From Pseudomonas sp. PDNC002 (GTDB taxonomy: Bacteria; Pseudomonadota; Gammaproteobacteria; Pseudomonadales; Pseudomonadaceae): a stretch of DNA of 64,000 bases. The notes under the pieces were generated by a model that was given only the letters and a program-made list of their open reading frames with translations, searched no databases and had not been told where the DNA came from. Numbering within the stretch: position 1 is the first letter of the stretch; each line of letters opens with the position of its first letter. Positions 38,464 through 47,861 of this stretch are shown piece by piece. The translations under genes were made by a program, and so were the position numbers. The stretch is taken from assembly GCF_016919445.1 (NCBI RefSeq), contig NZ_CP070356.1, forward strand, positions 4,033,502 through 4,097,501. Reading direction: 5' to 3'.

Positions 38464-39411
38464 TCAGCGTGCTCTTGAAATCACTGACGGCTGCTCCGCA
38501 TACAACCGCTTGTACAAGGTCGAAAAATGACTGGAACTGGCAAAGCCCAGGTCCAGTGCCAGGTTCGTGATGCTCTGCCGCGGCTCCTGCTTGAGTCGGC
38601 GCCGCGCTTCTGCCAGGCGCAGGCTGAGGAAGAACTGCTGCGGCGTGCTCTGGCAGATCTGCCGGAAGCAGTACTGCAAAGTGCGCTGGCTGGTATTCAG
38701 GCTCTGGCTCAGCTCCAGCAGCGAGAGCGGCTCGGAGAGATCGGCCTGCATGCGCTCGATGGCCGCCAGCACCAGTCGGCGATGCTGCTGCAGCGAGCGC
38801 GGCGCGCCCCCACGGTCATTGCCGGGGAGGATTTCCTCCAGTGCCTGTAGCACGTGGCTCAGCACGAGAGCGACGGCATGGCCCGCCTGTTGTGGGTCGT
38901 CCACCCGCCACGGCTCACCCTCGAAGGCGGCGAGGGCGTCGCACAGGCTGCGCCGTAGCTCCCCCGCACCGGTCGGCGAAAGTTGCAGACGACGCTCGGA
39001 CAGCGCGCGCTCGAACAGTTCGCGCTCTTCGGCGCCGAGCAGGCGTTCCAGCTGCGGCTGGCTGAAGGTCAGGCCGAGCATGTGGATTTCCCCGGCGGCG
39101 CAGATTTCCAGCTCGCGGCCGCCTTCGAGCACCAGCAGGGTGTCGTCGTGCAGGGCCTGGCCGTTGAAGCGCGAATCGGCGCTGGCGCGCAGCGGAATAC
39201 CTATCACCAGGTGTCCGGCGGGCGGCGCCATGTTCTCGTGCAGGTGCAGGTTGGAGTGTTCGTAGATCAGCGAGGCGCCGGGCAACTGAACATGCAGCAG
39301 CTCCGCCTGCAGGCGGCCGTGGCCGAGCTGGGTGTAGTCCTGGCTCCAGCCGGCGAGGGCGCAGGCCAGTTCATCGGAGTCGGTTGCCTGGTGGCGGGCT
39401 ATGCCGGTCAT
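38464..39411 (-). CDS. AraC-family regulator, EutR-like build
   Basis: This is a 315-residue regulator: an N-terminal cupin-like sensor (about 20-190; GWSQDYTQLGHGRLQAELLH, HNLHLHENM-type region) and a C-terminal AraC HTH pair (about 215-312; LLELSQSLNTSQRTLQYCFR, ITNLALDLGFASSSHFSTLY). The N-terminal pattern recalls EutR, the ethanolamine-operon activator. It is the last in a minus-strand run with a kinase, a class-III PLP enzyme and an ethanolamine-permease-like carrier, 92 bp from the kinase gene. It likely activates that run. Confidence 0.85.
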   Translation of the reverse strand: MTGIARHQATDSDELACALAGWSQDYTQLGHGRLQAELLHVQLPGASLIYEHSNLHLHENMAPPAGHLVIGIPLRASADSRFNGQALHDDTLLVLEGGRELEICAAGEIHMLGLTFSQPQLERLLGAEERELFERALSERRLQLSPTGAGELRRSLCDALAAFEGEPWRVDDPQQAGHAVALVLSHVLQALEEILPGNDRGGAPRSLQQHRRLVLAAIERMQADLSEPLSLLELSQSLNTSQRTLQYCFRQICQSTPQQFFLSLRLAEARRRLKQEPRQSITNLALDLGFASSSHFSTLYKRLYAEQPSVISRAR

Positions 39412-39503
39412 CGCGGTTCACCTCGGTTGTGCGCCGAGTATCGGTCAGTGCTGGCGCGCAGGCTTGTGCCTGCGCGCCAGGGGCTTGCGGCGCTCTGCCA
39501 GAT

Positions 39504-40538
39504 TCAGCGACCGGCGAGGTAGGCAGCGGCCAGTGTACAGGCGCGGTCGATCAGCATGGGCGCCAGTTCCCGAGCCGTTTCGCTGTTGCGCCGGGTGTGC
39601 ACCCAGCCCAGGTAGGTGGTGCCGCGCAGGGCGAGGAACATCGGCAGGGCCGCGTGGTCGGCGGCGGAGAGCGGCTTGACCGAGTCGTAGCCAGCCAGCA
39701 GCGCCGCCTGTATCCGTGCCAGGCGCGGGTCGTCCAGGCAGAAATACAACGCCGTAGCGAGCTCGAACATATGCCAGCCGAAGCCGGCATCGTCGAAGTC
39801 GATCAGCTGCAGTTCATTGCCCTCGAGCAGCAGGTTCTCCGGTACCAGGTCGGCGTGGATCATGCCGAAGTTACCCAAGGTTCGGCCGTAGCGACGCAGG
39901 TCCAGGCGCGCTTCCTGGCGGGCGCGCTGGAGCAGCTCGCGCTGTTCGTCGCTGAGCAGGTCCAGTTCCCAGAAACGCCCCCAGAACGGGCTGGCGCCCA
40001 CCAGGCCTTCTTCGTCCCAGGCGTGGCGGGTGAACTCGTTGGGCTGGCGCCATTGGGCCGAATTCAGGTGGATGCGCGCGGCCACGGCGCCGGCCTGGTG
40101 GAACAGCGCCTCGATGTCGCCATCGGCGCTCAGGCCCTGTTCGGCAGAGCCCAGGGTACTGCCGCCGAGCCAGCCGAGCATGTCGACGAAGCGCGACTCT
40201 TCCAGTGCGGCGCTGCGCACTTCGGCCAGATGTTCACCATTGCGCGTGCGGATGATGCTCGGCACACCGATGCCGCTGGCGGCCAGTTGCTCCATCCAGG
40301 TCAGCTCGGAGCGCAGCGCCGCTTCGCTGTGGTAGCCGCCACGGTGAACGCGCAGGGCGCTGCGCGTGCCGTCGCTGCGGGTGGCGCAGAACACCGCGTT
40401 CTCGCGGTACTTGAGCAGTTCCAGGCCGATGAAGTCGCCGTCCCAGTGGCGCAGGGCGTCCAGCGCCAGCTCGCGCAGGCAGGCGATCTGCTGGTCATGA
40501 TCCAGCGTCGAGAAGTCAGTCATGGGCATTCTTTCCAT
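39504..40538 (-). CDS. Phosphotransferase of the APH/choline-kinase fold
   Basis: This is a small-molecule kinase of 344 residues. It carries the Brenner motif (MIHADLVPENLLL, His-x-Asp and Asn) and the metal-binding DFDDAGFG (IDFDDAGFGWHMFELA). It resembles hydroxylysine kinases and homoserine/choline-type kinases. Directly upstream is a PLP enzyme of the AGXT2L type, which in other organisms removes phosphate and ammonia from O-phospho-amino alcohols. The start at 40538 follows GAGG; in-frame ATGs at 40529 and 40523 are alternatives. The pairing suggests that this enzyme makes the phosphorylated substrate for its neighbour. Confidence 0.82.
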   Translation of the reverse strand: MERMPMTDFSTLDHDQQIACLRELALDALRHWDGDFIGLELLKYRENAVFCATRSDGTRSALRVHRGGYHSEAALRSELTWMEQLAASGIGVPSIIRTRNGEHLAEVRSAALEESRFVDMLGWLGGSTLGSAEQGLSADGDIEALFHQAGAVAARIHLNSAQWRQPNEFTRHAWDEEGLVGASPFWGRFWELDLLSDEQRELLQRARQEARLDLRRYGRTLGNFGMIHADLVPENLLLEGNELQLIDFDDAGFGWHMFELATALYFCLDDPRLARIQAALLAGYDSVKPLSAADHAALPMFLALRGTTYLGWVHTRRNSETARELAPMLIDRACTLAAAYLAGR

Positions 40539-40548
40539 CGGTACTGCC

Positions 40549-41823
40549 TCAGAGTTCGCCCAGGACCTGGTCCAGGGTGTCGATGAACAGATCGCCATGC
40601 TCGGCTTCGAACACCAGCGGCGGGCGGATCTTGAGGATGTTGTCGTCGCCGCCGATCTTGCTGATCAGCACGCCGCGCTGGCGCATGGCGTTGACGATGC
40701 GCCGCGCTTCGAGGCCGGCCGGCTCGCGGCCGGCACGGTCGCGCACCAGCTCCACGGCGAAGAACAGGCCCTGGCCGCGCACATCGCCAATGATCGAGTG
40801 ACGCTCGGCGAGACGGTGCAGCTCGGCGCTGAGCTTCGCGCCCTGGCGCCGGGCGTTGCCTTGCAGGTCCTGCTCGGCGATCACGTCCAGCACCGCCTGG
40901 CCGACGGCCGCGGCCACCGGCGAGCCGCCGAAGGTGTTGAAGTACATATTGCTGCGGCCGAAGGTTTCCACCCGCTCGCGGTTGGTGACCACGCCCGCCA
41001 GGGGGAAGCCGTTACCCATGGGTTTGCCGAGGGTGACGATATCCGGCACCAGGGGGTGCGACTGGTGGCCCCACATATGGTCGCCGGTGCGGGCGAAGCC
41101 CGATTGCACTTCGTCGGTGATCAGCAGCCCGCCGGCATCGCGCACCAGCTTCGCCACGCGCTCCAGGTAACCGGCCGGCAGGCGCGGGATGCCTTCATTG
41201 GCGAACAGGGTGTCGATCAGCATGGCGGCCAGGCCGACGCCGGCCGCCTGCAGTTCGGCGATGGCCTCGGCCACTTTCGCCACGTAGCGGTCGGCGACCT
41301 GCTCGGGGGTGCCGTCCGCGTGGTACAGGCACGGGACCGGCACGGCGCGGGCGTGCGTCGAGAACGGCTCGGAGCTGGGCAGTGCGGTAGTCACCGCCGC
41401 CAGCGTGGTGGTGTTGCCGTGGTAGTTGTAGTCGCTGACGATCACGCCCTTGTTGCCGGTGGCGAAGCGCGCCATGCGCAGGGCCAGCTCGTTGGCCTCG
41501 CTGCCGGTGCAGGTGAACATCAGGCTGTCGAGCGGCTCGGCGAAGGTCGCGGTGAGGTTCTCGGCGTAACGCACCACGCGCTCGTTCAGATAACGGGTGT
41601 GAATGTTCAGCGTCGCCGCCTGTTCCGCCATGGCCGCGACCACTTTCGGGTGGCAATGGCCGACGCACGGCACGTTGTTGTAGCAGTCGAGGTAGCGCTT
41701 GCCGGCGCTGTCGACCAGCCAGACGCCTTCGCCTTTCACCAGCTCCAGCGGCTCGTCGTAGAACAGCGGCGAGGCGTCACCCATGACCTGGTGGCGGCGT
41801 TGCAGCAGGGTTGGTTCAGACAT
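40549..41823 (-). CDS. Class-III PLP enzyme, AGXT2L (O-phospho-amino alcohol phospho-lyase) type
   Basis: This enzyme has 424 residues. It has the fold and motifs of class-III aminotransferases: FTCTGSEANELALRMARFAT, YNYHGNTTTLAAVTT, LLITDEVQSGFARTGDHMWG and Schiff-base Lys in IVTLGKPMGNGFPLAG. The last motif, together with YFNTFGGSPVAAAVGQAV and ILKIRPPLVF, is typical of the AGXT2L branch, which includes ethanolamine-phosphate and phosphohydroxylysine phospho-lyases, rather than ordinary transaminases. It overlaps the permease gene by 8 bases and is 10 bp from the kinase gene. GGAG sits 9 bases before ATG 41823. Confidence 0.85.
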   Translation of the reverse strand: MSEPTLLQRRHQVMGDASPLFYDEPLELVKGEGVWLVDSAGKRYLDCYNNVPCVGHCHPKVVAAMAEQAATLNIHTRYLNERVVRYAENLTATFAEPLDSLMFTCTGSEANELALRMARFATGNKGVIVSDYNYHGNTTTLAAVTTALPSSEPFSTHARAVPVPCLYHADGTPEQVADRYVAKVAEAIAELQAAGVGLAAMLIDTLFANEGIPRLPAGYLERVAKLVRDAGGLLITDEVQSGFARTGDHMWGHQSHPLVPDIVTLGKPMGNGFPLAGVVTNRERVETFGRSNMYFNTFGGSPVAAAVGQAVLDVIAEQDLQGNARRQGAKLSAELHRLAERHSIIGDVRGQGLFFAVELVRDRAGREPAGLEARRIVNAMRQRGVLISKIGGDDNILKIRPPLVFEAEHGDLFIDTLDQVLGEL

Positions 41824-43132
41824 TCTCGGCATTCTCCAGGGGCTTGCCGGCGCGGGTGGCGCGCAGCAGGTAATTGAGGATCAGCAGTGCAACCACCAGG
41901 GCCAGAGCGCTAAGCATGGCGACTTCCAGCTGGAAGCAGGCGGCGATCACCACCAGCGTCAGCAACATGCCGATGCTGGCGATCACCGGGCCGCCGCGCA
42001 GGCGGAACGGACGGGCCAGGCCAGGCTGGCTGCGGTGCAGGCGCAGGTAGGCGGCGAACAGCACGAGGTGGCAGCTGCCCAGCAGCAGGACGATGCACAG
42101 CAGGAGTTTTTCCGGCGGCACCAGGGTCAGCGGCAGGCCGATCACCGTCAGCACCAGCAGGGCGACGTAGGGCGCGCCTCGGCGGTTGGTACGAGCCAGC
42201 GCGCCGGGGAAGAAACCGTCGCGGGACAGGGCAAACAGCTGGCGAGAGGCAGAGAACACTACCGAGAAGAAGGTCGCCAGCAGTCCGCAGACGGCTCCGG
42301 AACCGACCAGCAGCGGCAGCCAGTCACGCTCGCCGTACAGCCCGCCGTGGGTCATGGCGGCATACAGCGGGTCGCCAGCGTTGCCGACCACTTCCACACC
42401 GGCCGCGCCCGGCGCGCTGATGACCACGGTCAGCGCGGTCAGCAGCAGCGTGCCGACGGCGGCAATGATCCCGCGCGGCATGCTGCGGCCCGGCTCGGCG
42501 GCTTCCTCGGCGGCGGAGGCGACCTGTTCCAGGCAGATGAACATCCAGATGGCGAAGGGCACGCAGGCGAACACGCCGGCGACGCTTACGCCCGGCAAGG
42601 TGCTGCCAGCGGTCGGTAGCAGGTTTTCCCAGTGTACGTGGGGCAGCATGGCGCCGCCGAAAGCCAGCAGGGCGATGGCTGCCACGGCGCCGGCCAGCAG
42701 CGTGAGGCCCAGGGCCTCGCCAACGCCGATGATGTGGATGCCGATGATCACCGCGAACAGGCCGATGCGCACCGGCCAGCCGCCGAAGCCGAATACCGAT
42801 TCCATGTAGGCGGCGAGGAAGTTGGCGGCAGCTCCCGTGCCGATGGTCAGCGCCAGCGCGCAGGCGGCGCCCACCAGGTAGCCGACGAAGGGCCCGAAGG
42901 CCAGTTGCGCGTAGGCGAACACGCCGCCGGCGTGGGGTCGCGCCGTGGAGAGTTCGCACACGCACAGCGCCAGGCCGCCGCAGAGCACGGCCATCAGCAG
43001 GGTGGCGACGAGCATGTTGGCCCAGCCGCTGCTGGCCAGGCCGTAGTTCCAGCCGGAGAACTGCCCGGCGATGACCAGTGAAATGCCGAGCCCGGCGATC
43101 TGGGGCCAACGGAGTACGCCTTGTTTGAGCAT
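41816..43132 (-). CDS. APC-family permease, ethanolamine-permease-like
   Basis: This is an inner-membrane amine/amino-acid transporter of 438 residues with about 12 hydrophobic helices. It belongs to the APC superfamily; GQFSGWNYGLASSGWANMLV and ELSTARPHAGGVFAYAQLAF recall the ethanolamine-permease branch, as does ICLEQVASAAEEAAEPGRSM. It is the first gene of the run and so probably delivers the substrate for the kinase and phospho-lyase. Upstream are 526 bp with no clear promoter. Confidence 0.86.
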   Translation of the reverse strand: MLKQGVLRWPQIAGLGISLVIAGQFSGWNYGLASSGWANMLVATLLMAVLCGGLALCVCELSTARPHAGGVFAYAQLAFGPFVGYLVGAACALALTIGTGAAANFLAAYMESVFGFGGWPVRIGLFAVIIGIHIIGVGEALGLTLLAGAVAAIALLAFGGAMLPHVHWENLLPTAGSTLPGVSVAGVFACVPFAIWMFICLEQVASAAEEAAEPGRSMPRGIIAAVGTLLLTALTVVISAPGAAGVEVVGNAGDPLYAAMTHGGLYGERDWLPLLVGSGAVCGLLATFFSVVFSASRQLFALSRDGFFPGALARTNRRGAPYVALLVLTVIGLPLTLVPPEKLLLCIVLLLGSCHLVLFAAYLRLHRSQPGLARPFRLRGGPVIASIGMLLTLVVIAACFQLEVAMLSALALVVALLILNYLLRATRAGKPLENAENV

Positions 43133-43597
43133 GGTGAATGTCCCTTGCCTGTGATTGATCGAAGTGGTGAACGGCAGTCAGCCGCGAGCGCCGGAGCGCA
43201 GCGGGCAAGGGAGGTCGCCGGCGAGCGCCGACGGTGGGATGCGTGGAGTCATGGAGCGGGCCCTTCTTGTTGTTTTATGGGGTTGCACGCGCCAGCCGTC
43301 AGATGCGGCGGGCAGGTGGAAAGGTACGAAGGGCGCGGGGTGGGGCGATATCAGAAATGCGCAAAGACGCTTGGGGCATTGGCAGGGAGGGCTAGCGGAG
43401 GCGTTGCACGCTGGCGATTTTTCGGATCATGGTCGGGCACAGGTCGCGGGGGGAGGCCATTCCTGCGGGGGCTATGCAGTGGTGTTTTCGGGTGGGTGCG
43501 GATTGTGCGGTGGGATTTCGCGGACCTTGTCCGCGATTGGCATCCGCTTGCACCTGCATATCGGCAGGGTGCGGGCAAGCGCGCTCCTACTGGGCGC
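43133..43597. other. Intergenic stretch with a degenerate REP remnant
   Basis: Between the permease start and the paaZ terminator no supported gene was found on either strand; the open frames are short and look like antisense noise. At about 43515-43590 a degenerate GCGGACCTTGTCCGCGATTGG half and a GCGCTCCTAC half resemble the GTAGGAGCGGA repeat family. The permease promoter must lie here, but no box stood out. Confidence 0.5.
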
Positions 43598-43623
43598 ATA
43601 AAAAAACCGGCCCGAAGGCCGGT
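43598..43623 (-). terminator. Rho-independent terminator of the paaZ end
   Basis: On the minus strand ACCGGCC-TTCG-GGCCGGT is followed by a run of T (plus-strand A-tract at 43600-43606). It closes the paaABCDEZ transcription unit. Confidence 0.85.
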
Positions 43624-43658
43624 CGAGGGGTGACACTGGCGTCGCTGGGCTCAGCGCA

Positions 43659-45710
43659 TCAGGCGCGCTTGAGCACCAGGGTGAGGATGTCGTAGCTGGC
43701 CACCAGTTCGCCGAGCTGGTTGGTGACTTCCACGTCCCAGGCGACCACGCCCTGCGGCTCGCCCTTGGGGCTCTTCTTGCCCTGGTCGATCTTGCGCTTG
43801 CAGGTCAGGCGCGCCTGGATGGTGTCGCCGATGCCCACCGGGTTGATGAAGCGCAGGGTGTCCAGGCCGTAGTTGGCCAGCACCGGGCCGACGCCGGGCG
43901 AGACGAACAGGCCGGCCGCCGCCGAGAGCACGAAGTAGCCGTGGGCGATGCGCTTGCCGAACTGCGAGTCCTTGGCCGCCAGCTCGTCGAAGTGCATGTA
44001 GAAGTGGTCGCCCGACAGGCAGCCGAAGTTGACCAGGTCAGCCTCGGTGACGGTGCGGCGGTGGGTCAGCAGCGATTCGCCGATCTTCAGGTCGTCGAAG
44101 AAGCGGCGGAACGGGTGCACCTCGGTCTCGTAGACCTTGGCGCCGCGCACGTACTCGCCAGTGACGGCCATCAGCATGGTCGGCGAGCCCTGTACGGCGG
44201 TGCGCTGCAGGTAGTGCTTCACCGCGCGTACGCCGCCCAGTTCTTCACCACCGCCTGCGCGACCCGGGCCGCCGTGTTTGAGCACCGGCAGCGGCGAACC
44301 GTGACCGGTGGATTCGGCGGCGGACTCGCGGTCGAGGATGTGCAGGCGGCCGTGCAGGGCGCCCATCACCGGGACGACTTTCGCGGCGACCTGCGGATCA
44401 CGGGTGATCAGGCTCGCCACCAGGCTGCCTTTGCCGCGGGCGGCGAGGGCGACGGCTTCGTCGATGTCGTCGTAGGCCATCAGGGTGGTCACCGGGCCGA
44501 ATGCCTCGATGTCGTGGGCGCCGCCTTCGGCGTGCGGATCACGGCTGCGCAGCAGGGTCGGGGCGAAGAACGCGCCTTCGGCCACGCCGTCGCCGCGCGG
44601 GGCGAAGCCGTCCTTCGCGCCGAAGACCAGTTCGCTGGATTTCAGCAGGGCTTCCACGCGCTCAGCGACGTCGGCCTGCTGGGCGTGGGAGGCGAGGGCG
44701 CCCATCTTCACGCCTTCCACCGACGGGTCGCCGACCACGACCTTGGCCAGGCGGTCACGCAGACGTTCGGCCACGGCGTCGATGTGCTTGGCGGGCACGA
44801 TGGCGCGGCGGATGGCGGTGCATTTCTGCCCGGCCTTGACGGTCATCTCGCGGGCCACTTCCTTGACGAAGAGGTCGAATTCTTCGTCGTCCGGGGTGAC
44901 GTCCGGCGCGAGGATGGCGCAGTTCAGCGAGTCGGCCTCGGCGTTGAACGGCACCGAGTTGCGGATCAGGTTCGGATTGACGCGCAGCTTGGCGGCGGTG
45001 TCCGCCGAGCCGGTGAAGGTCACGATGTCCTGGCCCTGCAGGCGGTCCAGCAGGTCCCCGGTGCCGCCGATGATCAGCTGCAGGCTGCCGGACGGCAACA
45101 GGCCGGATTCATGCATCACGCGCACGGCGGCTTCGGTGATGTAGCTGGTGGCGGTAGCCGGTTTGACGATGCACGGCATGCCGGCGAGGAAGCTCGGTGC
45201 AAACTTCTCCAGCATCCCCCAGATCGGGAAGTTGAAGGCGTTGATGTGCACGGCGATGCCGCCGCGCGGCACCAGGATGTGGCTGCCGGCGAACTTGCCG
45301 GTCTTGCCCAGCGGCATCGCCGGACCTTCGTGGACCACGTTGCCCGAGGGCAGCTCGCGGCCGCCAACGCCGGCGTAGGCGAACAGAGTGCCGGCGCCGC
45401 CTTCGATGTCGATCCAGCTGTCGGCGCGGGTGGCGCCGCTGTGGCGGGAAATCTCGTAGAGCTGTTCCTTGCGCTCGGTCAGGTACAGCGCCAGGGCTTT
45501 CAGGCGCTGGGCGCGCTGCTGGAAGTCCATGGACATCAGTTCCTTGAGGCCCTGCTCGCGGGCATGGGCGACGGCTTCGGCGAAGTCCAGCGCCTCTTCG
45601 TGGGTGCGCGCCACGGCCTGGCCATTGAGCGCGCTACGCAGCGCTTGGGCGCCATGCTGGCCGACCCAGCGGCCGCCGATGAAACTTTGCAGGATAGGCT
45701 CTTGGGCCAT
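43659..45710 (-). CDS. paaZ: Bifunctional oxepin-CoA hydrolase / 3-oxo-5,6-dehydrosuberyl-CoA semialdehyde dehydrogenase
   Basis: This enzyme opens the ring (hydrolysis of oxepin-CoA) and oxidises the resulting aldehyde in the aerobic phenylacetyl-CoA route. The 683 residues form an N-terminal aldehyde dehydrogenase (about 1-515; FNAEADSLN with the conserved Glu and [17 protein letters not shown] with the catalytic Cys) and a C-terminal MaoC-like hydratase (about 535-683; [15 protein letters not shown] with the Asp/His pair, [17 protein letters not shown]). GGAGG precedes ATG 45710; the longer frame from 45812 is not supported. It lies 373 bp downstream of paaE, across a repeat-bearing gap. 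Confidence 0.95.
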   Translation of the reverse strand: MAQEPILQSFIGGRWVGQHGAQALRSALNGQAVARTHEEALDFAEAVAHAREQGLKELMSMDFQQRAQRLKALALYLTERKEQLYEISRHSGATRADSWIDIEGGAGTLFAYAGVGGRELPSGNVVHEGPAMPLGKTGKFAGSHILVPRGGIAVHINAFNFPIWGMLEKFAPSFLAGMPCIVKPATATSYITEAAVRVMHESGLLPSGSLQLIIGGTGDLLDRLQGQDIVTFTGSADTAAKLRVNPNLIRNSVPFNAEADSLNCAILAPDVTPDDEEFDLFVKEVAREMTVKAGQKCTAIRRAIVPAKHIDAVAERLRDRLAKVVVGDPSVEGVKMGALASHAQQADVAERVEALLKSSELVFGAKDGFAPRGDGVAEGAFFAPTLLRSRDPHAEGGAHDIEAFGPVTTLMAYDDIDEAVALAARGKGSLVASLITRDPQVAAKVVPVMGALHGRLHILDRESAAESTGHGSPLPVLKHGGPGRAGGGEELGGVRAVKHYLQRTAVQGSPTMLMAVTGEYVRGAKVYETEVHPFRRFFDDLKIGESLLTHRRTVTEADLVNFGCLSGDHFYMHFDELAAKDSQFGKRIAHGYFVLSAAAGLFVSPGVGPVLANYGLDTLRFINPVGIGDTIQARLTCKRKIDQGKKSPKGEPQGVVAWDVEVTNQLGELVASYDILTLVLKRA

Positions 45711-45951
45711 GGTTGTTGTCCTCCGGATCGCTACGCAAAGGGGGCCGGCTGCTGCCGGTGACCGCCGCGCCGGGTGGGCGTCGGCGGCGCATTCTTCATA
45801 ATGAAGAGCCAATTGGCGGTGCTAGGCCGCCGGATTAGGTCCGCCAGGGGCCTTGTGGGCCGTGGGCGGTGGAACGGGTTGGTGTCCTGTTGGAGCGAGG
45901 GGGATGCCTGGTTCTCGCTCGCGAATCTGTTTGCGCCGGCCTTGCCGGCGT

Positions 45952-46072
45952 TTCGCGGACAAGGTCCGCTCCTACAGGGAGGCACGGCTCTTGTAGGAGC
46001 GGACCTTGTCCGCGAACCCCCGTGTACTCGCCGAAGCGGCAGAGTGCGGTTCGCGAGCAAGCTCGCTCCTAC
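45952..46072. repeat. REP doublet of the GTAGGAGCGGA family plus a third half
   Basis: Perfect 25-base arms (45952-45976 and 45992-46016; TGTAGGAGCGGACCTTGTCC) are followed by a further half TTCGCGAGCAAGCTCGCTCC (46050-46072). It sits between paaE and paaZ. The rest of the gap (45711-45951) holds nothing recognised. Confidence 0.9.
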
Positions 46073-46083
46073 GAGGAGCAAAA

Positions 46084-47160
46084 TCAGAGCTGGTCGAAGT
46101 CGAGGACCACCTTGTCGCTGATCGGATACGCCTGGCAGCTCAGCACGTAGCCCGCCGCCACTTCGTAGTCCTCCAGCGCGAAGTTGCTGTCCATTTCCAC
46201 TTCGCCCGAAACCACCTTGCACTTGCAGGTCGAACACACGCCGGCCTTGCAGGAGTACGGCAGTTCGGCACCCTGGGCGTTGCCGGCGTCGAGCACGCTG
46301 ACGCTGTTGCGGGCCAGCTCGAAGGACAGTTCGCGACCGTCGCTGATCACGGTGATCTGGCTCTTCGCGCTGTCGACGGCGGCGGCTGCCTGGCGGGCTT
46401 CGCGCTTGCTCTCGCTGCCGGCGGCGGCAAACAGCTCGAAATGGATGCGCTCGGCCGGCATGCCGTTGCCCTTGAGCTGGTCGCGTACGGTCTCGGTCAT
46501 CGCCTGCGGGCCGCAGATGAAGGCGGCGTCCAGGCTCTTCACGTCGAGCCAGCGGCTGAACAGCTGGCCGCATTTGTCGGCGTCGATGCGGCCGTTGTAG
46601 AGGTCGACGTCCTGCTGTTCGCGGCTGAATACGAAGATCAGGTTGAGGCGCTGCAGGTAGCGGTTCTTCAGGTCTTCGAGCTGTTCGCGGAACATCGCGG
46701 CGTTGCTGGAGCGGTTGCCGTAGAGCAGGGTGACGCGGCTGTGCGGCTCGGTTTCCAGGGTGGTCTTGACGATCGAGAGAATCGGCGTGATGCCGCTGCC
46801 GGCGGCGACTGCCAGGTAGTTACCGTGGCGCGCCGGGTCCAGTTCGACATTGAAGTGGCCGGCTGGCGGCATGACTTCTAGGCTGGCGCCGACCTTCAGC
46901 GTCTCGTTGGCGTAGGCGGAGAAACGCCCGCCAGGCACGCGCTTGATCGCCACGCGCAGCTCGCCGTCGTTGACGCCGCTGCAGATGGAGTAGGAGCGGC
47001 GCACTTCCTCGCCATCGAGCTGGGTGCGCATGACCAGGTGCTGGCCATGCTGGAAGCGGAAGCTGTCGGCCAGGTCCGCCGGGACGTCGAAGGCGATGGA
47101 CACGGCGTCGCGGGTTTCGGCGCGCACTTCCTTGATCTTCAAACTGTGGAACTTGCTCAT
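46084..47160 (-). CDS. paaE: 1,2-phenylacetyl-CoA epoxidase, reductase subunit
   Basis: This is the electron-transfer component of the epoxidase. The 358 residues comprise an FAD-binding ferredoxin-reductase half (about 5-105; RRSYSICSGVNDGELRVAIK), an NAD-binding half (about 110-235; GSGITPILSIVKTTLETEP) and a C-terminal plant-type 2Fe-2S ferredoxin (about 270-358; CKAGVCSTCKCKV, with the last Cys in YVLSCQAYP). It is followed by a REP-bearing gap and preceded by paaD with a 167-bp spacer. Confidence 0.95.
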   Translation of the reverse strand: MSKFHSLKIKEVRAETRDAVSIAFDVPADLADSFRFQHGQHLVMRTQLDGEEVRRSYSICSGVNDGELRVAIKRVPGGRFSAYANETLKVGASLEVMPPAGHFNVELDPARHGNYLAVAAGSGITPILSIVKTTLETEPHSRVTLLYGNRSSNAAMFREQLEDLKNRYLQRLNLIFVFSREQQDVDLYNGRIDADKCGQLFSRWLDVKSLDAAFICGPQAMTETVRDQLKGNGMPAERIHFELFAAAGSESKREARQAAAAVDSAKSQITVISDGRELSFELARNSVSVLDAGNAQGAELPYSCKAGVCSTCKCKVVSGEVEMDSNFALEDYEVAAGYVLSCQAYPISDKVVLDFDQL

Positions 47161-47327
47161 TGTTGTTCTCCTGCGGTTCTACCGCACGGAGGGCGAATAC
47201 AAACGTCGCGAGCGAAGGTCAGGCGAGGCGGAAGCGGCTTCGGAAGCGGAGTTCACATCTGTGAATGAGCATTTCGAAGTCGTTTCCAATGACGCATGGC
47301 CGAGCGCAGCAGTTTGTCTTCGTCCTC

Positions 47328-47861
47328 CTAGATGCACTTGAAGTAATCGAAGGGTTCGCGGCAGTCGATGCAGCGGTACAGCGCCTTGCAGGCAGTAGAG
47401 CCGAACTGGCTGAGCTGCTCGGTGTGCAGGCTGCCGCACTGCGGGCAGCGCACTTCCGGGGTCTCGCCGAGCAGGCTGCGCTTGCTGGTGCTGCCGGCCG
47501 GCGGGGCGATGCCGTAGTCGCGCAGTGCCTTGCGCCCCTCGTCGCTGATCCAGTCGGTGGTCCAGGCCGGGCTCAGACGGCGCTCCAGTTGCGGCGCGGC
47601 GAAGCCGGCGTGCTCCAGAGCGTGCTGGATGTCCTGCTCGATGACTTCGGTGGCCGGGCAGCCGGAGTAGGTCGGGGTGACCACCACGTGCAGGTGCCCG
47701 TCCTGCCAGTCGAGCCCGCGCACGATGCCCAGCTCGACCACGCTGACCACCGGCACTTCCGGGTCCATCACCGCGCCGAGCACGTTCCAGGCGCGGCTGA
47801 GGTCATCAGCCGTGCCGGCGCGCGCGCCGCGGTCGCTGGTAATCAGCTCACCAGGTTGCAT
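47328..47861 (-). CDS. paaD: Phenylacetyl-CoA epoxidase, maturation subunit
   Basis: This small protein of 177 residues is needed for the phenylacetyl-CoA epoxidase; its family combines a DUF59/MIP18-like iron-sulfur assembly domain (about 20-100; AWNVLGAVMDPEVPVVSVVE, VTPTYSGCPATEVI) with a C-terminal Cys-rich zinc-ribbon-like end (CPQCGSLHTEQLSQFGSTAC, CIDCREPFDYFKC). It overlaps paaC by 14 bases. The role in Fe-S assembly for PaaE is inferred from the family. Confidence 0.95.
   Translation of the reverse strand: MQPGELITSDRGARAGTADDLSRAWNVLGAVMDPEVPVVSVVELGIVRGLDWQDGHLHVVVTPTYSGCPATEVIEQDIQHALEHAGFAAPQLERRLSPAWTTDWISDEGRKALRDYGIAPPAGSTSKRSLLGETPEVRCPQCGSLHTEQLSQFGSTACKALYRCIDCREPFDYFKCI

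Noticed and set aside
43133..43597. Short frames in the permease-paaZ gap as genes
   Set aside because: They lack ribosome-binding sites and protein-like composition and overlap a degenerate REP remnant.
45710..45812. N-terminal extension of PaaZ
   Set aside because: The extra residues resemble nothing in PaaZ, and a GGAGG ribosome-binding site precedes ATG 45710.
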